From Firmicutes bacterium CAG:145 (lineage in GTDB: Bacteria > Bacillota > Clostridia > Peptostreptococcales > Anaerovoracaceae), in contig FR882593.1 in the NCBI GenBank assembly GCA_000435715.1, positions 224,316-261,938 on the forward strand: a DNA stretch of 37,623 bases, read 5' to 3'. Position 1 is the stretch's first letter; the number at the start of each line of letters is the position of its first letter. The position numbers and the translations under genes are program-made. The notes below the pieces were generated by a model that saw only the letters and a program-made list of their open reading frames with translations, ran no database searches and was not told the origin of the DNA. Shown one piece after another: positions 22,861 through 31,065 of this stretch.

Positions 22861-24300
22861 ATGAAGAAAAAGATTATTATAAGTTTAGTTTTAATATTTG
22901 TGATGATAATTACATCATCGGCGGTGTCTGCAGGTACAGAAGTATCAAAATATACAGGTACAAGCTATACTCACAGCAGCAGCTTCGATGGCTCTGTCAG
23001 GGTTGACGCCATAGATGTGTCTCTGCATCAGGGGACTATAGACTGGAATAAGGTCAAGGCCGACGGCATTGATTTTGCCATTATCAGAGTTGGCGGAAGA
23101 GGATATGGCGAAAGCGGCAGATTATATTTTGACGATAACTACAAAGCTAATATAGAGGGCGCCAAGAAAGCGGGAATTTCCATTGGAATCTACTATTTTT
23201 CTCAGGCTAAAACCGAGGATGAAGCAGTAGAGGAAGCAAATCACTGTCTCAGGTTATTAGGTGATTATGATATAGAGTTGCCTGTGTTTATGGATTATGA
23301 GCATGCAAGCGATGCGTCAAATCCCGGCAGAATAAAAGATCTCAGCAAGGAACAGCGCACCAAGAACGCAAAAGCCTTTTGCCAGGTAATAGAAAATGCC
23401 GGATATGAACCGGGTTTTTACTCAAACCTTTTGTTTCTGAGAAATTCGGTGGATGGAAAAAGTCTGAGCAGTATGTATACTATATGGGCGGCACAATATA
23501 ATTATGAATGTAACTATGAGCATACTTATGAAATATGGCAGTATTCATCGAAGGGCAGCGTATCGGGAATAAGCGGCAATGTAGACTGCAATTTTTGGTA
23601 CATAGATAAAACCCCGAAGGCTACGCAGAGTAAATCTATTGCAGGATCGAGCATAAAGGTGGAGAATATGCTCTACAGCGGAGCGAAAAATTATGAGACT
23701 TCTGTACAAGTCACGGATAACGGTAAGACTTTGAGAGAAGGCGAGGACTATAAGGTGGCATATATTGATAACCGGAATATGGGAACTGCGTATGCATATG
23801 TCATAGGATGGGGAGAATATGCGGACCATCAGATAGTACCTTTTAAAATATCTGAAAGCAGCGGTATAGATGAGGCTGCAGGAGTTGAGAGCGATATCTA
23901 TTCGATAAGCGATTATGTGACAGGAGTATCTTTAGAGACAGATACAGATACTTTTAAAAAGAATATAAAATCCATAGGAGAAGGATATTCTTATAAGCTC
24001 ACCGACTCATCCGGCAGTGAGATAACATCAGGTGTTCTGGGTACGGGAGACAGGTTTACGGTCTGTGATGCGGCCGGAAAAGAATGTGGCATCGCTGTGA
24101 TCGTAGTACGCGGAGACAGCGACGGCGACGGAAAATGTGATGTATTTGATTTGATTGATATGAGAAAGCATTTAGTCGGATTGACAAATTTCTATGGCGC
24201 ATATGAGAAAGCCCTTGACATAGATGCCAGCAATGAAATAGATATATTCGATTTAATAGATATAAGGGCGCATATTGCAGGAATAAAACCTATTAAATAA
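22861..24300 (+). CDS. Secreted GH25 lysozyme with C-terminal type I dockerin
   Basis: A 479-aa exported protein. The signal peptide ends near SSAVSA (about 24). Residues 48-255 are a GH25 muramidase with the active-site acids D52 (AIDVSLHQG), D145 and E147 (VFMDYEH). An Ig-like surface domain (about 263-335; EGEDYKVAYIDNRNMGTAYAYV) and an adapter domain (about 350-415) follow. The end is a dockerin with two calcium loops: D419-D430 (DSDGDGKCDVFD) and D453-D464 (DIDASNEIDIFD). Positions 10 and 11 of the loops are VF and IF, so the two binding faces are nearly symmetric. It cleaves the glycan of peptidoglycan. The next gene encodes a cohesin. Confidence 0.93.
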   Translation: MKKKIIISLVLIFVMIITSSAVSAGTEVSKYTGTSYTHSSSFDGSVRVDAIDVSLHQGTIDWNKVKADGIDFAIIRVGGRGYGESGRLYFDDNYKANIEGAKKAGISIGIYYFSQAKTEDEAVEEANHCLRLLGDYDIELPVFMDYEHASDASNPGRIKDLSKEQRTKNAKAFCQVIENAGYEPGFYSNLLFLRNSVDGKSLSSMYTIWAAQYNYECNYEHTYEIWQYSSKGSVSGISGNVDCNFWYIDKTPKATQSKSIAGSSIKVENMLYSGAKNYETSVQVTDNGKTLREGEDYKVAYIDNRNMGTAYAYVIGWGEYADHQIVPFKISESSGIDEAAGVESDIYSISDYVTGVSLETDTDTFKKNIKSIGEGYSYKLTDSSGSEITSGVLGTGDRFTVCDAAGKECGIAVIVVRGDSDGDGKCDVFDLIDMRKHLVGLTNFYGAYEKALDIDASNEIDIFDLIDIRAHIAGIKPIK

Positions 24301-24312
24301 GAAAGGTACAAG

Positions 24313-25344
24313 ATGAAAAAAAGAATATACATACTTATACTAACTTTTACAATGATGTTCGGGCTCATATCGACAACTGACGGCTTTGCCGTCAGTGCAG
24401 GATTATCAGGAGGAGGAACATACACAAAAGGTCAAACGTTCACGATGACATTATCTTATACCGGAGGAACTTTTGGAGCAGCGCAGGGAATTTTGTCCTA
24501 TGACAAAAATGTGTTGGAATTAAAATCTGCATCAGGTACTTTTAATAATGCAACAGGAGAGTTTGTAGTAGATGCAGCTGGATCCCAATCATTAAGCATG
24601 ACTTTTACCTTTCAGGCGAAGGCTGCAGGAAGCACTGCCGTTTCCGTGAATACTGTCAAGGGGGGGACTTTGGACAAGGTAGAATTCTATAATGGAGCCA
24701 GCGCTACTGTTACAGTTAAAGAACCTGCATCATCCGGAGGCGGCTCGTCTTCGACTTCAGGAGGATCCTCTTCGACTTCGGGAGGCTCATCCGGCAGCAA
24801 TAAAAAACCTTCCTCAAACACCAATGGGCGAGGCGACTTTACAGATACATCTTTAGGAACGCCTGATGACCCGCAGAGCGAAGAGGAAGCAGTTGATCCT
24901 TCGGAAAAACCTGACCAGATACAAATTACAATAGGAGACAAGACATATATAATAGTAGAAGACCTGTCAGAGAAGAAAATGCCTGAGGGCTTTACAGCAA
25001 CTGATTCCAAATACGGCGAATATGAATGGAAGATTCAAGTCGCCAAGAGTGATGAGAGTAAATATACCCTTATACTCTTAAAGGACAGTGAGACAGACGA
25101 GGAAAGCTGGTTCTTTTACGATGAGGAGACAGGTCAGGTGACTTCCTCCACTTCTTTAGACGTCATGGGAACGCTGGAATACGAGAGGCTGCTTTTAGAA
25201 AGTGAAGGACAGGCAGATAATAACATAAACACATATTTGATCGTCCTGTCATGCATATTGGGCGCGGCAGTCATAGGTCTGGGAGGATATCTGATATATA
25301 CAAAGAGGGGAAAGCTGAGAAGACACGATGACGATTGGGAATAA
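24313..25344 (+). CDS. Membrane-anchored cohesin-domain protein
   Basis: A 343-aa protein. Signal peptide to about 29 (GFAVSA); a cohesin domain at about 30-135 (LSYTGGTFGAAQGILSYDKNVL, then AAGSTAVSVNTVKGGT); a Gly/Ser linker (140-165) of repeated SSSTSGG units; an acidic linker; a second folded domain (about 205-290, IVEDLSEKKMPEGFTATDSK) of unknown function; and a membrane helix (about 305-325) with a basic tail inside. It lies 12 bases after the dockerin lysozyme, so cohesin and dockerin are most likely a pair and would tether the lysozyme to the outer face of the membrane. There is only one cohesin and no cellulose-binding domain, so this is not a cellulosome scaffold. Confidence 0.88.
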   Translation: MKKRIYILILTFTMMFGLISTTDGFAVSAGLSGGGTYTKGQTFTMTLSYTGGTFGAAQGILSYDKNVLELKSASGTFNNATGEFVVDAAGSQSLSMTFTFQAKAAGSTAVSVNTVKGGTLDKVEFYNGASATVTVKEPASSGGGSSSTSGGSSSTSGGSSGSNKKPSSNTNGRGDFTDTSLGTPDDPQSEEEAVDPSEKPDQIQITIGDKTYIIVEDLSEKKMPEGFTATDSKYGEYEWKIQVAKSDESKYTLILLKDSETDEESWFFYDEETGQVTSSTSLDVMGTLEYERLLLESEGQADNNINTYLIVLSCILGAAVIGLGGYLIYTKRGKLRRHDDDWE

Positions 25345-25404
25345 GCTGAAAAATCATAACTAAGCCGACTGGTGGCTATGATTATCCCTTAAGATACGAA
25401 TATA

Positions 25405-25438
25405 AAATGCACCGTTATCTATAATACGGTGCATTTTT
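25405..25438. terminator. Intrinsic terminator after the lysozyme-cohesin operon
   Basis: AAATGCACCGT (25405-25415) pairs with ACGGTGCATTT (25426-25436), followed by T at 25437-25438. The A/T flanks allow use from both sides, and the - strand AEC gene ends nearby at 25475. Confidence 0.85.
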
Positions 25439-25474
25439 AAGTACGGGTCATATTATCTATCAAACAGTTGTTTT

Positions 25475-26425
25475 CTACACTCCATAAAATCCCGTCAGAA
25501 CCAATGCGCATACAGGAATACTGGCGACGGATATCAAAGTAGTAAGAGCTATACTCTCTGCCGCAAGCAGAGAGTTTTTATTTTCCATCACCGCCAGAGC
25601 GGAGACTACCACGGCAGTAGGAAAGGAAGCTGCAAAAATGGTGGTGACTTTGACATCGTCTGAAATCGGTAGCCAGTTTACTGTTAGGAACAGCAGGAGG
25701 GGCAGTGTGAACATTTTTAACGCGCTGACTATGACAAGATGCTTGTTCTTTATTATCCTGCCTATATTGCTTTCACCAAGCTGCATGCCGACTACCAGCA
25801 TCGAAAGCGGCACGGTAACGTCTCCTATCAATGTGACGCTGTCAAAGAGCATCGACGGCAGATGAAGCCCGGCAAACAGCATGACTATGCTGACGATAGA
25901 TATAATTGTAGACGGATTGCAGAACGTCTTGAAAAGCCTTTTAAGATCAAACTTTCCGCTGCCTGCGTTCAGGTTAAAGACGAAGGGACCCGCTGAGTAC
26001 ATGTAAAGAGTGAGGCAGATATTCTGAAGTATCATCAGGTAGAGAATATCGCCTCCGAATATAGCGTTGGTGATCGGAAAGCCCATGAAACCGCTGTTTA
26101 CAGTGGAAAAGGCCATCACATAAACGCCCAGGTCCTCGGCAGGTTTGACGCGGATTATTTTTTTACATAAAAAATAACCTGCAATAAAAGTGACGGAGAA
26201 AAACAGCACACCGCAGGCCAAAACCTCAGCAGTGGATCTTGCGGTGTCTGAATTGAACTCCTTTGACGTTACAGAAGAGAGTATCATACACGGAGTAGTT
26301 ATCATCAGCAGCAGATCTACAAAAAACTTAGTAGCTCCGCTGGGTATGATCTTAGCCCTGTTCACGGCAAATCCCGCCGCCATTATTAAAAAGATAGATG
26401 TGATCTTCGAAAGTATTATAACCAT
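25475..26425 (-). CDS. AEC-family transporter (auxin efflux carrier type)
   Basis: A 316-aa polytopic protein with about ten membrane helices in the AEC layout: a first bundle of five (residues 5-150) and a second (about 170-314), with a polar gap. A conserved NSGFMGFP segment (near 110) and the related segment in the second half (ASFPTAVV, near 270) mark the crossed unwound helices. The family exports or imports organic acids such as malate or malonate. It has no ribosome site: its TATAAT promoter lies 6 bases before the ATG, implying a leaderless mRNA. Confidence 0.88.
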   Translation of the reverse strand: MVIILSKITSIFLIMAAGFAVNRAKIIPSGATKFFVDLLLMITTPCMILSSVTSKEFNSDTARSTAEVLACGVLFFSVTFIAGYFLCKKIIRVKPAEDLGVYVMAFSTVNSGFMGFPITNAIFGGDILYLMILQNICLTLYMYSAGPFVFNLNAGSGKFDLKRLFKTFCNPSTIISIVSIVMLFAGLHLPSMLFDSVTLIGDVTVPLSMLVVGMQLGESNIGRIIKNKHLVIVSALKMFTLPLLLFLTVNWLPISDDVKVTTIFAASFPTAVVVSALAVMENKNSLLAAESIALTTLISVASIPVCALVLTGFYGV

Positions 26426-26431
26426 GGAATC

Positions 26432-26460
26432 ATTATAGCACCGGCGATGGAAATTGTCAT
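26432..26460 (-). promoter_or_regulatory. Promoter of the AEC gene giving a leaderless mRNA
   Basis: On the minus strand ATGACA (26455-26460), 17 bases, then TATAAT (26432-26437). Only six bases separate the TATAAT from the ATG at 26425, so the first transcribed base is expected to be the A of the start codon. There is no Shine-Dalgarno sequence. Confidence 0.7.
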
Positions 26461-26516
26461 TAAGAATTCGTTATGAATTTTGACTTCGAGTAGACAAATA
26501 AATTAAACACTTCCCC

Positions 26517-26544
26517 TTGACAACAGCGGCATTTCGTATATAAT
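26517..26544 (+). promoter_or_regulatory. Promoter of the polyamine-transport operon
   Basis: A perfect TTGACA (26517-26522) and perfect TATAAT (26539-26544) are separated by 16 bases. Transcription would start near 26551 and give a leader of about 155 bases. Confidence 0.85.
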
Positions 26545-26557
26545 TAGTTTGCACGGG

Positions 26558-26669
26558 AGTTTAGTATTCCTAAACTTTGAGTTTATTATAACGAAACGGG
26601 CCGAGCCTCAGAAGGCAAAGAGAAACTATTATACGAATAAAATAAGCGCTTTATCCGCTTGATGGCCCG
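26558..26669 (+). promoter_or_regulatory. Structured 5' leader of the pot operon, identity unknown
   Basis: A first hairpin, AGTTTAG (26558-26564) with CTAAACT (26570-26576), is followed by a larger fold: CGGGCC (26597-26602) pairs with GGCCCG (26664-26669) and encloses GCCT/AGGC (26605-26616), TATT/AATA (26627-26639) and AAGCG/CGCTT (26644-26660). All arms are perfect. This multi-branch shape between promoter and start codon looks like a regulatory RNA, but I could not match it to a known riboswitch class. There is no U-run, so control would act on translation or stability. Confidence 0.5.
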
Positions 26670-26705
26670 ATGATAAAACAGATAAGATGAAAAAAGGAAG
26701 AGAAC

Positions 26706-27242
26706 ATGGACATAGGAGTCAAGATCAGAGAACTCAGAATACTCAACGGACTTACTCAGGAGGAGCTGGCGGACAGGAGCGAGCTTTCCAAGGGGTTCAT
26801 ATCCCAGCTGGAAAACGATCTCACGTCGCCGTCTATCTCCACGCTGGAGGATATACTCCAATGCCTAGGAGTTACTATAAATGAATTTTTCACCCAGGAA
26901 GATGCGCCTGCGCAGGTGGTCTTCGGAGAAGAGGACTACTTTGAAAAGATAGACGAAGAACTGGGAAACAAGACTGAATGGATCATTCCCAATGCTCAGA
27001 AGAATATGATGGAACCTATAAGGATGACCCTCGAAGCAGGCGGCAGCACTTATCCGGACAACCCTCACGAAGGTGAAGAACTGGGGTATGTGCTTCGAGG
27101 AGAGATAACCATAATCATAGGAAAAGAGAAACATCGGGCAAAGGCCGGAGAGGCCTTCTATTATACTCCCGATAAGAAGCATTATATAACATCAAAGAAA
27201 GGAGCAGAGATTCTGTGGGTCAGCGCCCCACCGAGTTTCTAA
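26706..27242 (+). CDS. XRE-cupin regulator of polyamine transport (PuuR-like)
   Basis: A 178-aa protein. The N-terminal HTH (residues 6-60; LTQEELADRSELSKGFISQLE) is followed by a cupin_2 domain (about 105-175) with HEGEELGYVLRGE and GEAFYYTPDKKHYI. XRE-cupin proteins of this shape are typically the first gene of spermidine/putrescine ABC operons in Clostridia and relate to PuuR; the cupin is thought to sense a polyamine or its breakdown products. AAAAAGGAAG precedes the ATG. The potA gene starts 7 bases after its stop. Confidence 0.88.
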   Translation: MDIGVKIRELRILNGLTQEELADRSELSKGFISQLENDLTSPSISTLEDILQCLGVTINEFFTQEDAPAQVVFGEEDYFEKIDEELGNKTEWIIPNAQKNMMEPIRMTLEAGGSTYPDNPHEGEELGYVLRGEITIIIGKEKHRAKAGEAFYYTPDKKHYITSKKGAEILWVSAPPSF

Positions 27243-27249
27243 AATATAG

Positions 27250-28317
27250 ATGGCACTTATAGAACTGATAGATATTTCAAAATCCTTCGACAAAGAGCTG
27301 GTACTGGACGAGTTCGATCTTAGCATAAAAGAAAACGAATTTATAACTCTTCTGGGGCCGTCGGGATGCGGAAAGACTACTACGCTGAGAATTTTAGGAG
27401 GATTTGAAACTCCTGATACGGGAAAAGTCATGTTTAAGGGCGAAGATATAACGAGCCTGGCTCCCAATAAACGTCACATAAACACTGTGTTTCAGAAATA
27501 TGCTCTCTTTCCCAACATGAATATCGCCGAGAATATCGCTTTCGGCCTCAAGATCAGCGGCAAGAGCAAAGACTATATAAAAGATAAGGTGGAGTACGCT
27601 CTCAAACTGGTGAACTTGAGCGGATACGAAAAGAGAAAAGTAGATTCTCTCTCAGGCGGACAACAGCAGCGTATCGCTATCGCAAGAGCTATAGTAAACG
27701 AACCGAAGGTGCTGCTGCTTGACGAGCCTTTAGGAGCCCTTGATCTCAAACTGAGACAGGAGATGCAGTACGAGCTCATAAGACTGAAAAACGAGCTGGG
27801 GATAACTTTCCTCTATGTAACTCACGACCAGGAGGAGGCCCTCACTATGTCAGACAAGGTGGTGGTCATGAACCGGGGATATATTCAGCAGATGGGAACT
27901 CCGGAGGAGATATATAACGAACCGGAGAATGCTTTCGTCGCGGACTTTATAGGTGACAGCAACATAGTAGACGGAATCATGCTCGAGGACAGAGTGGTCA
28001 GAATCTGCGGAAAGATATTTCCATGTATAGACGAGGGTTTTGGAAAAAATAAGCCTGTAGATGTGGTGATTCGTCCGGAAGATATAATCATAGGAAACCC
28101 CGGAAGCGGTATCATGGACGGCGTGGTGACTTCCAACGTGTTTATCGGAGTCCATTATGAGATGTGCATTGAAGCAGGCGGCTTTGAATGGCTGGCTCAA
28201 AACACTGTCAGCTATCCTGTAGGCAGCCGCATCTCTATAGATGTGATACCGGAGAATATTCAGATAATGAATAAACCTCAGTCTGAAGATGAGGAGGCGC
28301 TGGCTCTGGATGAATAA
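27250..28317 (+). CDS. potA: Spermidine/putrescine ABC transporter ATP-binding subunit
   Basis: A 355-aa protein. Walker A is GPSGCGKTT (about 36-44), the Q-loop VFQKY lies near 80, the signature LSGGQQQR near 135, Walker B VLLLDEP near 155 and the H-loop VTHDQ near 190. A C-terminal TOBE-like regulatory domain (about 235-340) is typical of PotA. It powers import of polyamines with potB, potC and potD. The ATG has no evident ribosome site 8 bases after the regulator's stop, so it depends on coupling. The gene overlaps potB by 8 bases. Confidence 0.93.
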   Translation: MALIELIDISKSFDKELVLDEFDLSIKENEFITLLGPSGCGKTTTLRILGGFETPDTGKVMFKGEDITSLAPNKRHINTVFQKYALFPNMNIAENIAFGLKISGKSKDYIKDKVEYALKLVNLSGYEKRKVDSLSGGQQQRIAIARAIVNEPKVLLLDEPLGALDLKLRQEMQYELIRLKNELGITFLYVTHDQEEALTMSDKVVVMNRGYIQQMGTPEEIYNEPENAFVADFIGDSNIVDGIMLEDRVVRICGKIFPCIDEGFGKNKPVDVVIRPEDIIIGNPGSGIMDGVVTSNVFIGVHYEMCIEAGGFEWLAQNTVSYPVGSRISIDVIPENIQIMNKPQSEDEEALALDE

Positions 28318-29122
28318 AAGAATTTTCAGCGGTCCGTTTCTCGTATTCATGTTGTGCGGCACTATTATACCTCTTGGGGTCATAGCTTTTTACGGCATGA
28401 CTGACAGAAGCGGAACCTTTACATTAGACAACATAACGGCTATAGCCACCGGCGAACACTGGCAGGCCCTCATGCTTGCTCTGGGCCTGGCCCTGATAAG
28501 TACTATAATATGCCTTGTAATAGCTTTCCCGCTGGGGCTTATATTAAAAGACAGCAGGCTGGGCAAGAAAGGCTTCATGGTGTTCATCTTTATACTTCCC
28601 ATGTGGATGAATTTCCTGCTCAGGACTATGGCGTGGCAGGTACTCCTCGAAAGAAACGGAATCATCAATCAGGTTCTGGGATTTTTCGGCATACCTGCGC
28701 TTAATATCATAAATACCCCTGCGGCAGTAGTCTTAGGAATGGTTTACGATTATCTTCCTTTTATGGTATTGCCTATTTACAATGCGCTTATAAAGATTGA
28801 TAAGAATATTATCGAGGCAGCCTATGACCTTGGTGCAAGCCACGCTCAGGTGCTGGCTAAAGTCATAGTGCCTCTCAGCGTTCCGGGGATAGTCAGCGGA
28901 GTGACCATGGTATTCGTCCCTTCTCTGACTACATTCGCAGTTTCTAATATGCTGGGGGGAGGAAAGGTAAATCTGATCGGCAACATCATAGAGCAGGAGT
29001 TTACCGCCAGTTCCAACTGGAATCTTGGAGCGGGACTTTCCCTCGTGATGATGATATTCATAGTCATAAGCATGGCGTTCATAGAGAAATTTGACAGAAA
29101 CGGGGAGGGCAGCATCATATGA
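28310..29122 (+). CDS. potB: Spermidine/putrescine ABC transporter permease
   Basis: About 270 aa from the ATG at 28310, which has GAGGAGG 12 bases upstream; the frame also has an earlier ATG at 28289 inside potA. Six membrane helices are predicted. The EAA-type loop that docks on the ATPase is at about 170-190 (EAAYDLGASHAQVLAKVIVPLSVPG). It pairs with potC to make the membrane channel. The last bases overlap the potC ATG. Confidence 0.92.
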   Translation: MNKRIFSGPFLVFMLCGTIIPLGVIAFYGMTDRSGTFTLDNITAIATGEHWQALMLALGLALISTIICLVIAFPLGLILKDSRLGKKGFMVFIFILPMWMNFLLRTMAWQVLLERNGIINQVLGFFGIPALNIINTPAAVVLGMVYDYLPFMVLPIYNALIKIDKNIIEAAYDLGASHAQVLAKVIVPLSVPGIVSGVTMVFVPSLTTFAVSNMLGGGKVNLIGNIIEQEFTASSNWNLGAGLSLVMMIFIVISMAFIEKFDRNGEGSII

Positions 29123-29898
29123 AAAAAGCTTTAAAAGGCCTTTATCTAACTCTCATAGTACTGTTTCTGTACTTGCCTATAGGTACTCTCATGGTATTAT
29201 CCTTCAACAGCGGCAAGACCATGAACGCGTGGACCGGCTTCTCGCTGGACTGGTACGAAGAGATGTTTCAGAGCCAGCAGATAATGGAAGCCCTCAAGAA
29301 TACGCTTACCATAGCGTTCTGGGCTGCGACCATAGCTACGGTAATAGGTGTGGCGGCCTGCGTAGGGCTTAATTCTATGAGGGAAAAGAGCAGGTCGCTT
29401 CTGATGGGACTCAACAATATACCTCTTTTAAACGCAGATATAGTAACGGGAATCTCCCTGATGCTGTCGTTCCTCCTGTTCGGCATCTCGCTGAACTACG
29501 GAACAGTGCTGTTTGCGCATATAACCTTTTGTATACCGTATGTGATACTGTCGGTCATGCCCAAATTCAGGCAGCTTCAGAATCATACCTATGAAGCGGC
29601 TCTGGATCTGGGGGCTTCTCCGGTATACGCATTCTTTAAGATAGTGCTGCCGGATATAATGCCGGGAGTCATATCGGGTTTTTTATTGTCCTTTACCATG
29701 TCAGTAGACGATTTTGTGATAACTCATTTTACCAGAGGGGTAGGAATAAATACCTTGTCTACTTTGATATACAGCCAGGTGAAAGTAGGTATCAGACCTA
29801 CTCTGTACGCTCTTTCTACAGTTATCTTCGTGACGGTGCTGATCATACTTATCGTTGTGAACATAATAAGTAATAAAAAGGAGGAAAAGAGAATATGA
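29119..29898 (+). CDS. potC: Spermidine/putrescine ABC transporter permease
   Basis: A 259-aa protein with six predicted membrane helices. Its EAA loop is at about 155-180 (EAALDLGASPVYAFFKIVLPDIMPG), followed by the FTMSVDDFVITHF segment seen in PotC. It starts at an ATGA overlap with potB and ends at an ATGA overlap with potD, so the four subunits are tightly coupled. Its start has GGGGAGGG upstream. Confidence 0.92.
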   Translation: MKKALKGLYLTLIVLFLYLPIGTLMVLSFNSGKTMNAWTGFSLDWYEEMFQSQQIMEALKNTLTIAFWAATIATVIGVAACVGLNSMREKSRSLLMGLNNIPLLNADIVTGISLMLSFLLFGISLNYGTVLFAHITFCIPYVILSVMPKFRQLQNHTYEAALDLGASPVYAFFKIVLPDIMPGVISGFLLSFTMSVDDFVITHFTRGVGINTLSTLIYSQVKVGIRPTLYALSTVIFVTVLIILIVVNIISNKKEEKRI

Positions 29899-30938
29899 AG
29901 AGATTTGCGGCAGTAATACTTACGGTGATGATGATGACGACTTTAGTTGCCGGCTGCGGAAGTAAAGATACGGGGAGTGAAAAAGGTACTCTGAATGTCT
30001 ATTGCTTTGGAGATTATTTCGATCCGGAATTGGAGGAGAGATTCGAAGAGGCCACGGGCTATGATGTGGTGGTAGATCTCTTTGACACTAACGAAGAAAT
30101 GTATCCGGTGATTAAGAATAACACAGCCGATTACGACGTGATCTGCGCATCTGATTATATGATAGAGAAGCTCCTTGGCGAAGACCTTCTGGCAGAGATA
30201 AATTATGATAATGTTCCCAATGCAGAGAATATAGCGGACAATATCAAACCTTTCATGGAAGGTTTCGATCCGGGAATGAAACATTCGCTGCCTCATACGT
30301 GGGGAACTTACGGCATCATGTATAATAAGACCATGGTGGATGAAGAAATAGATTCGTGGGATGTCCTGTGGGATAAAAAATATGATGACGAGATCGTCAT
30401 GCCAAACTCCATGAGGGAAGGTTTCATGCTGGCTGCCAAGAAACTGGGATATTCCATAAATACTACCGATGAGAGCCAGATCGAGGCTATGACCGACGCT
30501 CTCATAGAGCAGAAGCCTCTGGCTTACAGCTTTGACAACGACAGAGCCAGAGAGATAATGATAGGAGACTCGGCGGCTATGGCCGTCATAACTTCCGGTG
30601 AAGTTCTCTATTCTAAAGAATACAATGAAAACCTCGAATTCGTTGTTCCAAAGGAAGGTACCGAAGTTTGGACCGACTGCTGGGCTATCCCCGCCACAGC
30701 TAAAAATAAGGAAGCAGCCGAAGCGTGGATGAATTTTATGCTGGACGGAGAAATAGCCGAAATAAACTTTGAATATCTGACTTATGCCATTCCAAATGTA
30801 AAGATAGCAGATCTCACAGATGATCCTGTCCTCAATCCTTCAGAGGAGATATTGGACAGATGCGAGACTCTTAAAAATCTGGGCAGCGATGTGGACGACA
30901 TGTATAGTTCTTATTGGAAAACGTATAAAGCAGCGTGA
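29895..30938 (+). CDS. potD: Polyamine-binding lipoprotein
   Basis: A 347-aa lipoprotein. The signal peptide ends in the lipobox LVAGC, giving lipidated C21. The mature protein has the two-lobe PotD fold (LNVYCFGDYFDPELEERFEE at the start; EVWTDCWAIPATAKN near residue 255). It captures spermidine or putrescine outside the membrane and hands it to PotB/PotC. A good AAGGAGG precedes the ATG. The operon ends about 80 bases later at a hairpin at 31017. Polyamine preference cannot be read. Confidence 0.92.
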   Translation: MKRFAAVILTVMMMTTLVAGCGSKDTGSEKGTLNVYCFGDYFDPELEERFEEATGYDVVVDLFDTNEEMYPVIKNNTADYDVICASDYMIEKLLGEDLLAEINYDNVPNAENIADNIKPFMEGFDPGMKHSLPHTWGTYGIMYNKTMVDEEIDSWDVLWDKKYDDEIVMPNSMREGFMLAAKKLGYSINTTDESQIEAMTDALIEQKPLAYSFDNDRAREIMIGDSAAMAVITSGEVLYSKEYNENLEFVVPKEGTEVWTDCWAIPATAKNKEAAEAWMNFMLDGEIAEINFEYLTYAIPNVKIADLTDDPVLNPSEEILDRCETLKNLGSDVDDMYSSYWKTYKAA

Positions 30939-31016
30939 TAATTCTTAAGATTTAATTAAGAAACCGCTAATATTGTCATATGGATTGCGCTGGATACCGA
31001 AAATATGTTAAAATTG

Positions 31017-31051
31017 CAAGGTGTGGCTTACCACACCTTGTTTTGATTTTT
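31017..31051 (+). terminator. Intrinsic terminator after potD
   Basis: CAAGGTGTGG (31017-31026) pairs perfectly with CCACACCTTG (31031-31040) around the loop CTTA, followed by TTTTGATTTTT. A promoter-like TTGCGC (30985-30990) and TAAAAT (31009-31014) lie immediately before, so the hairpin may also sit at the head of the next gene's transcript. Confidence 0.75.
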
Positions 31052-31065
31052 GTGAGGAAATGTAT

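Noticed and set aside
25350..25385. Possible hairpin with arms AATCAT/ATGATT and AGCC/GGCT after the cohesin gene
   Set aside because: It is asymmetric with an unpaired loop of five bases and lacks a T-run; the clear terminator 20 bases later explains transcript ending.
26558..26669. Known riboswitch class for the pot leader
   Set aside because: I compared the visible conserved blocks with purine, glycine, SAM, THF, c-di-GMP, guanidine and fluoride types from memory and found no fit, so no class name is given.
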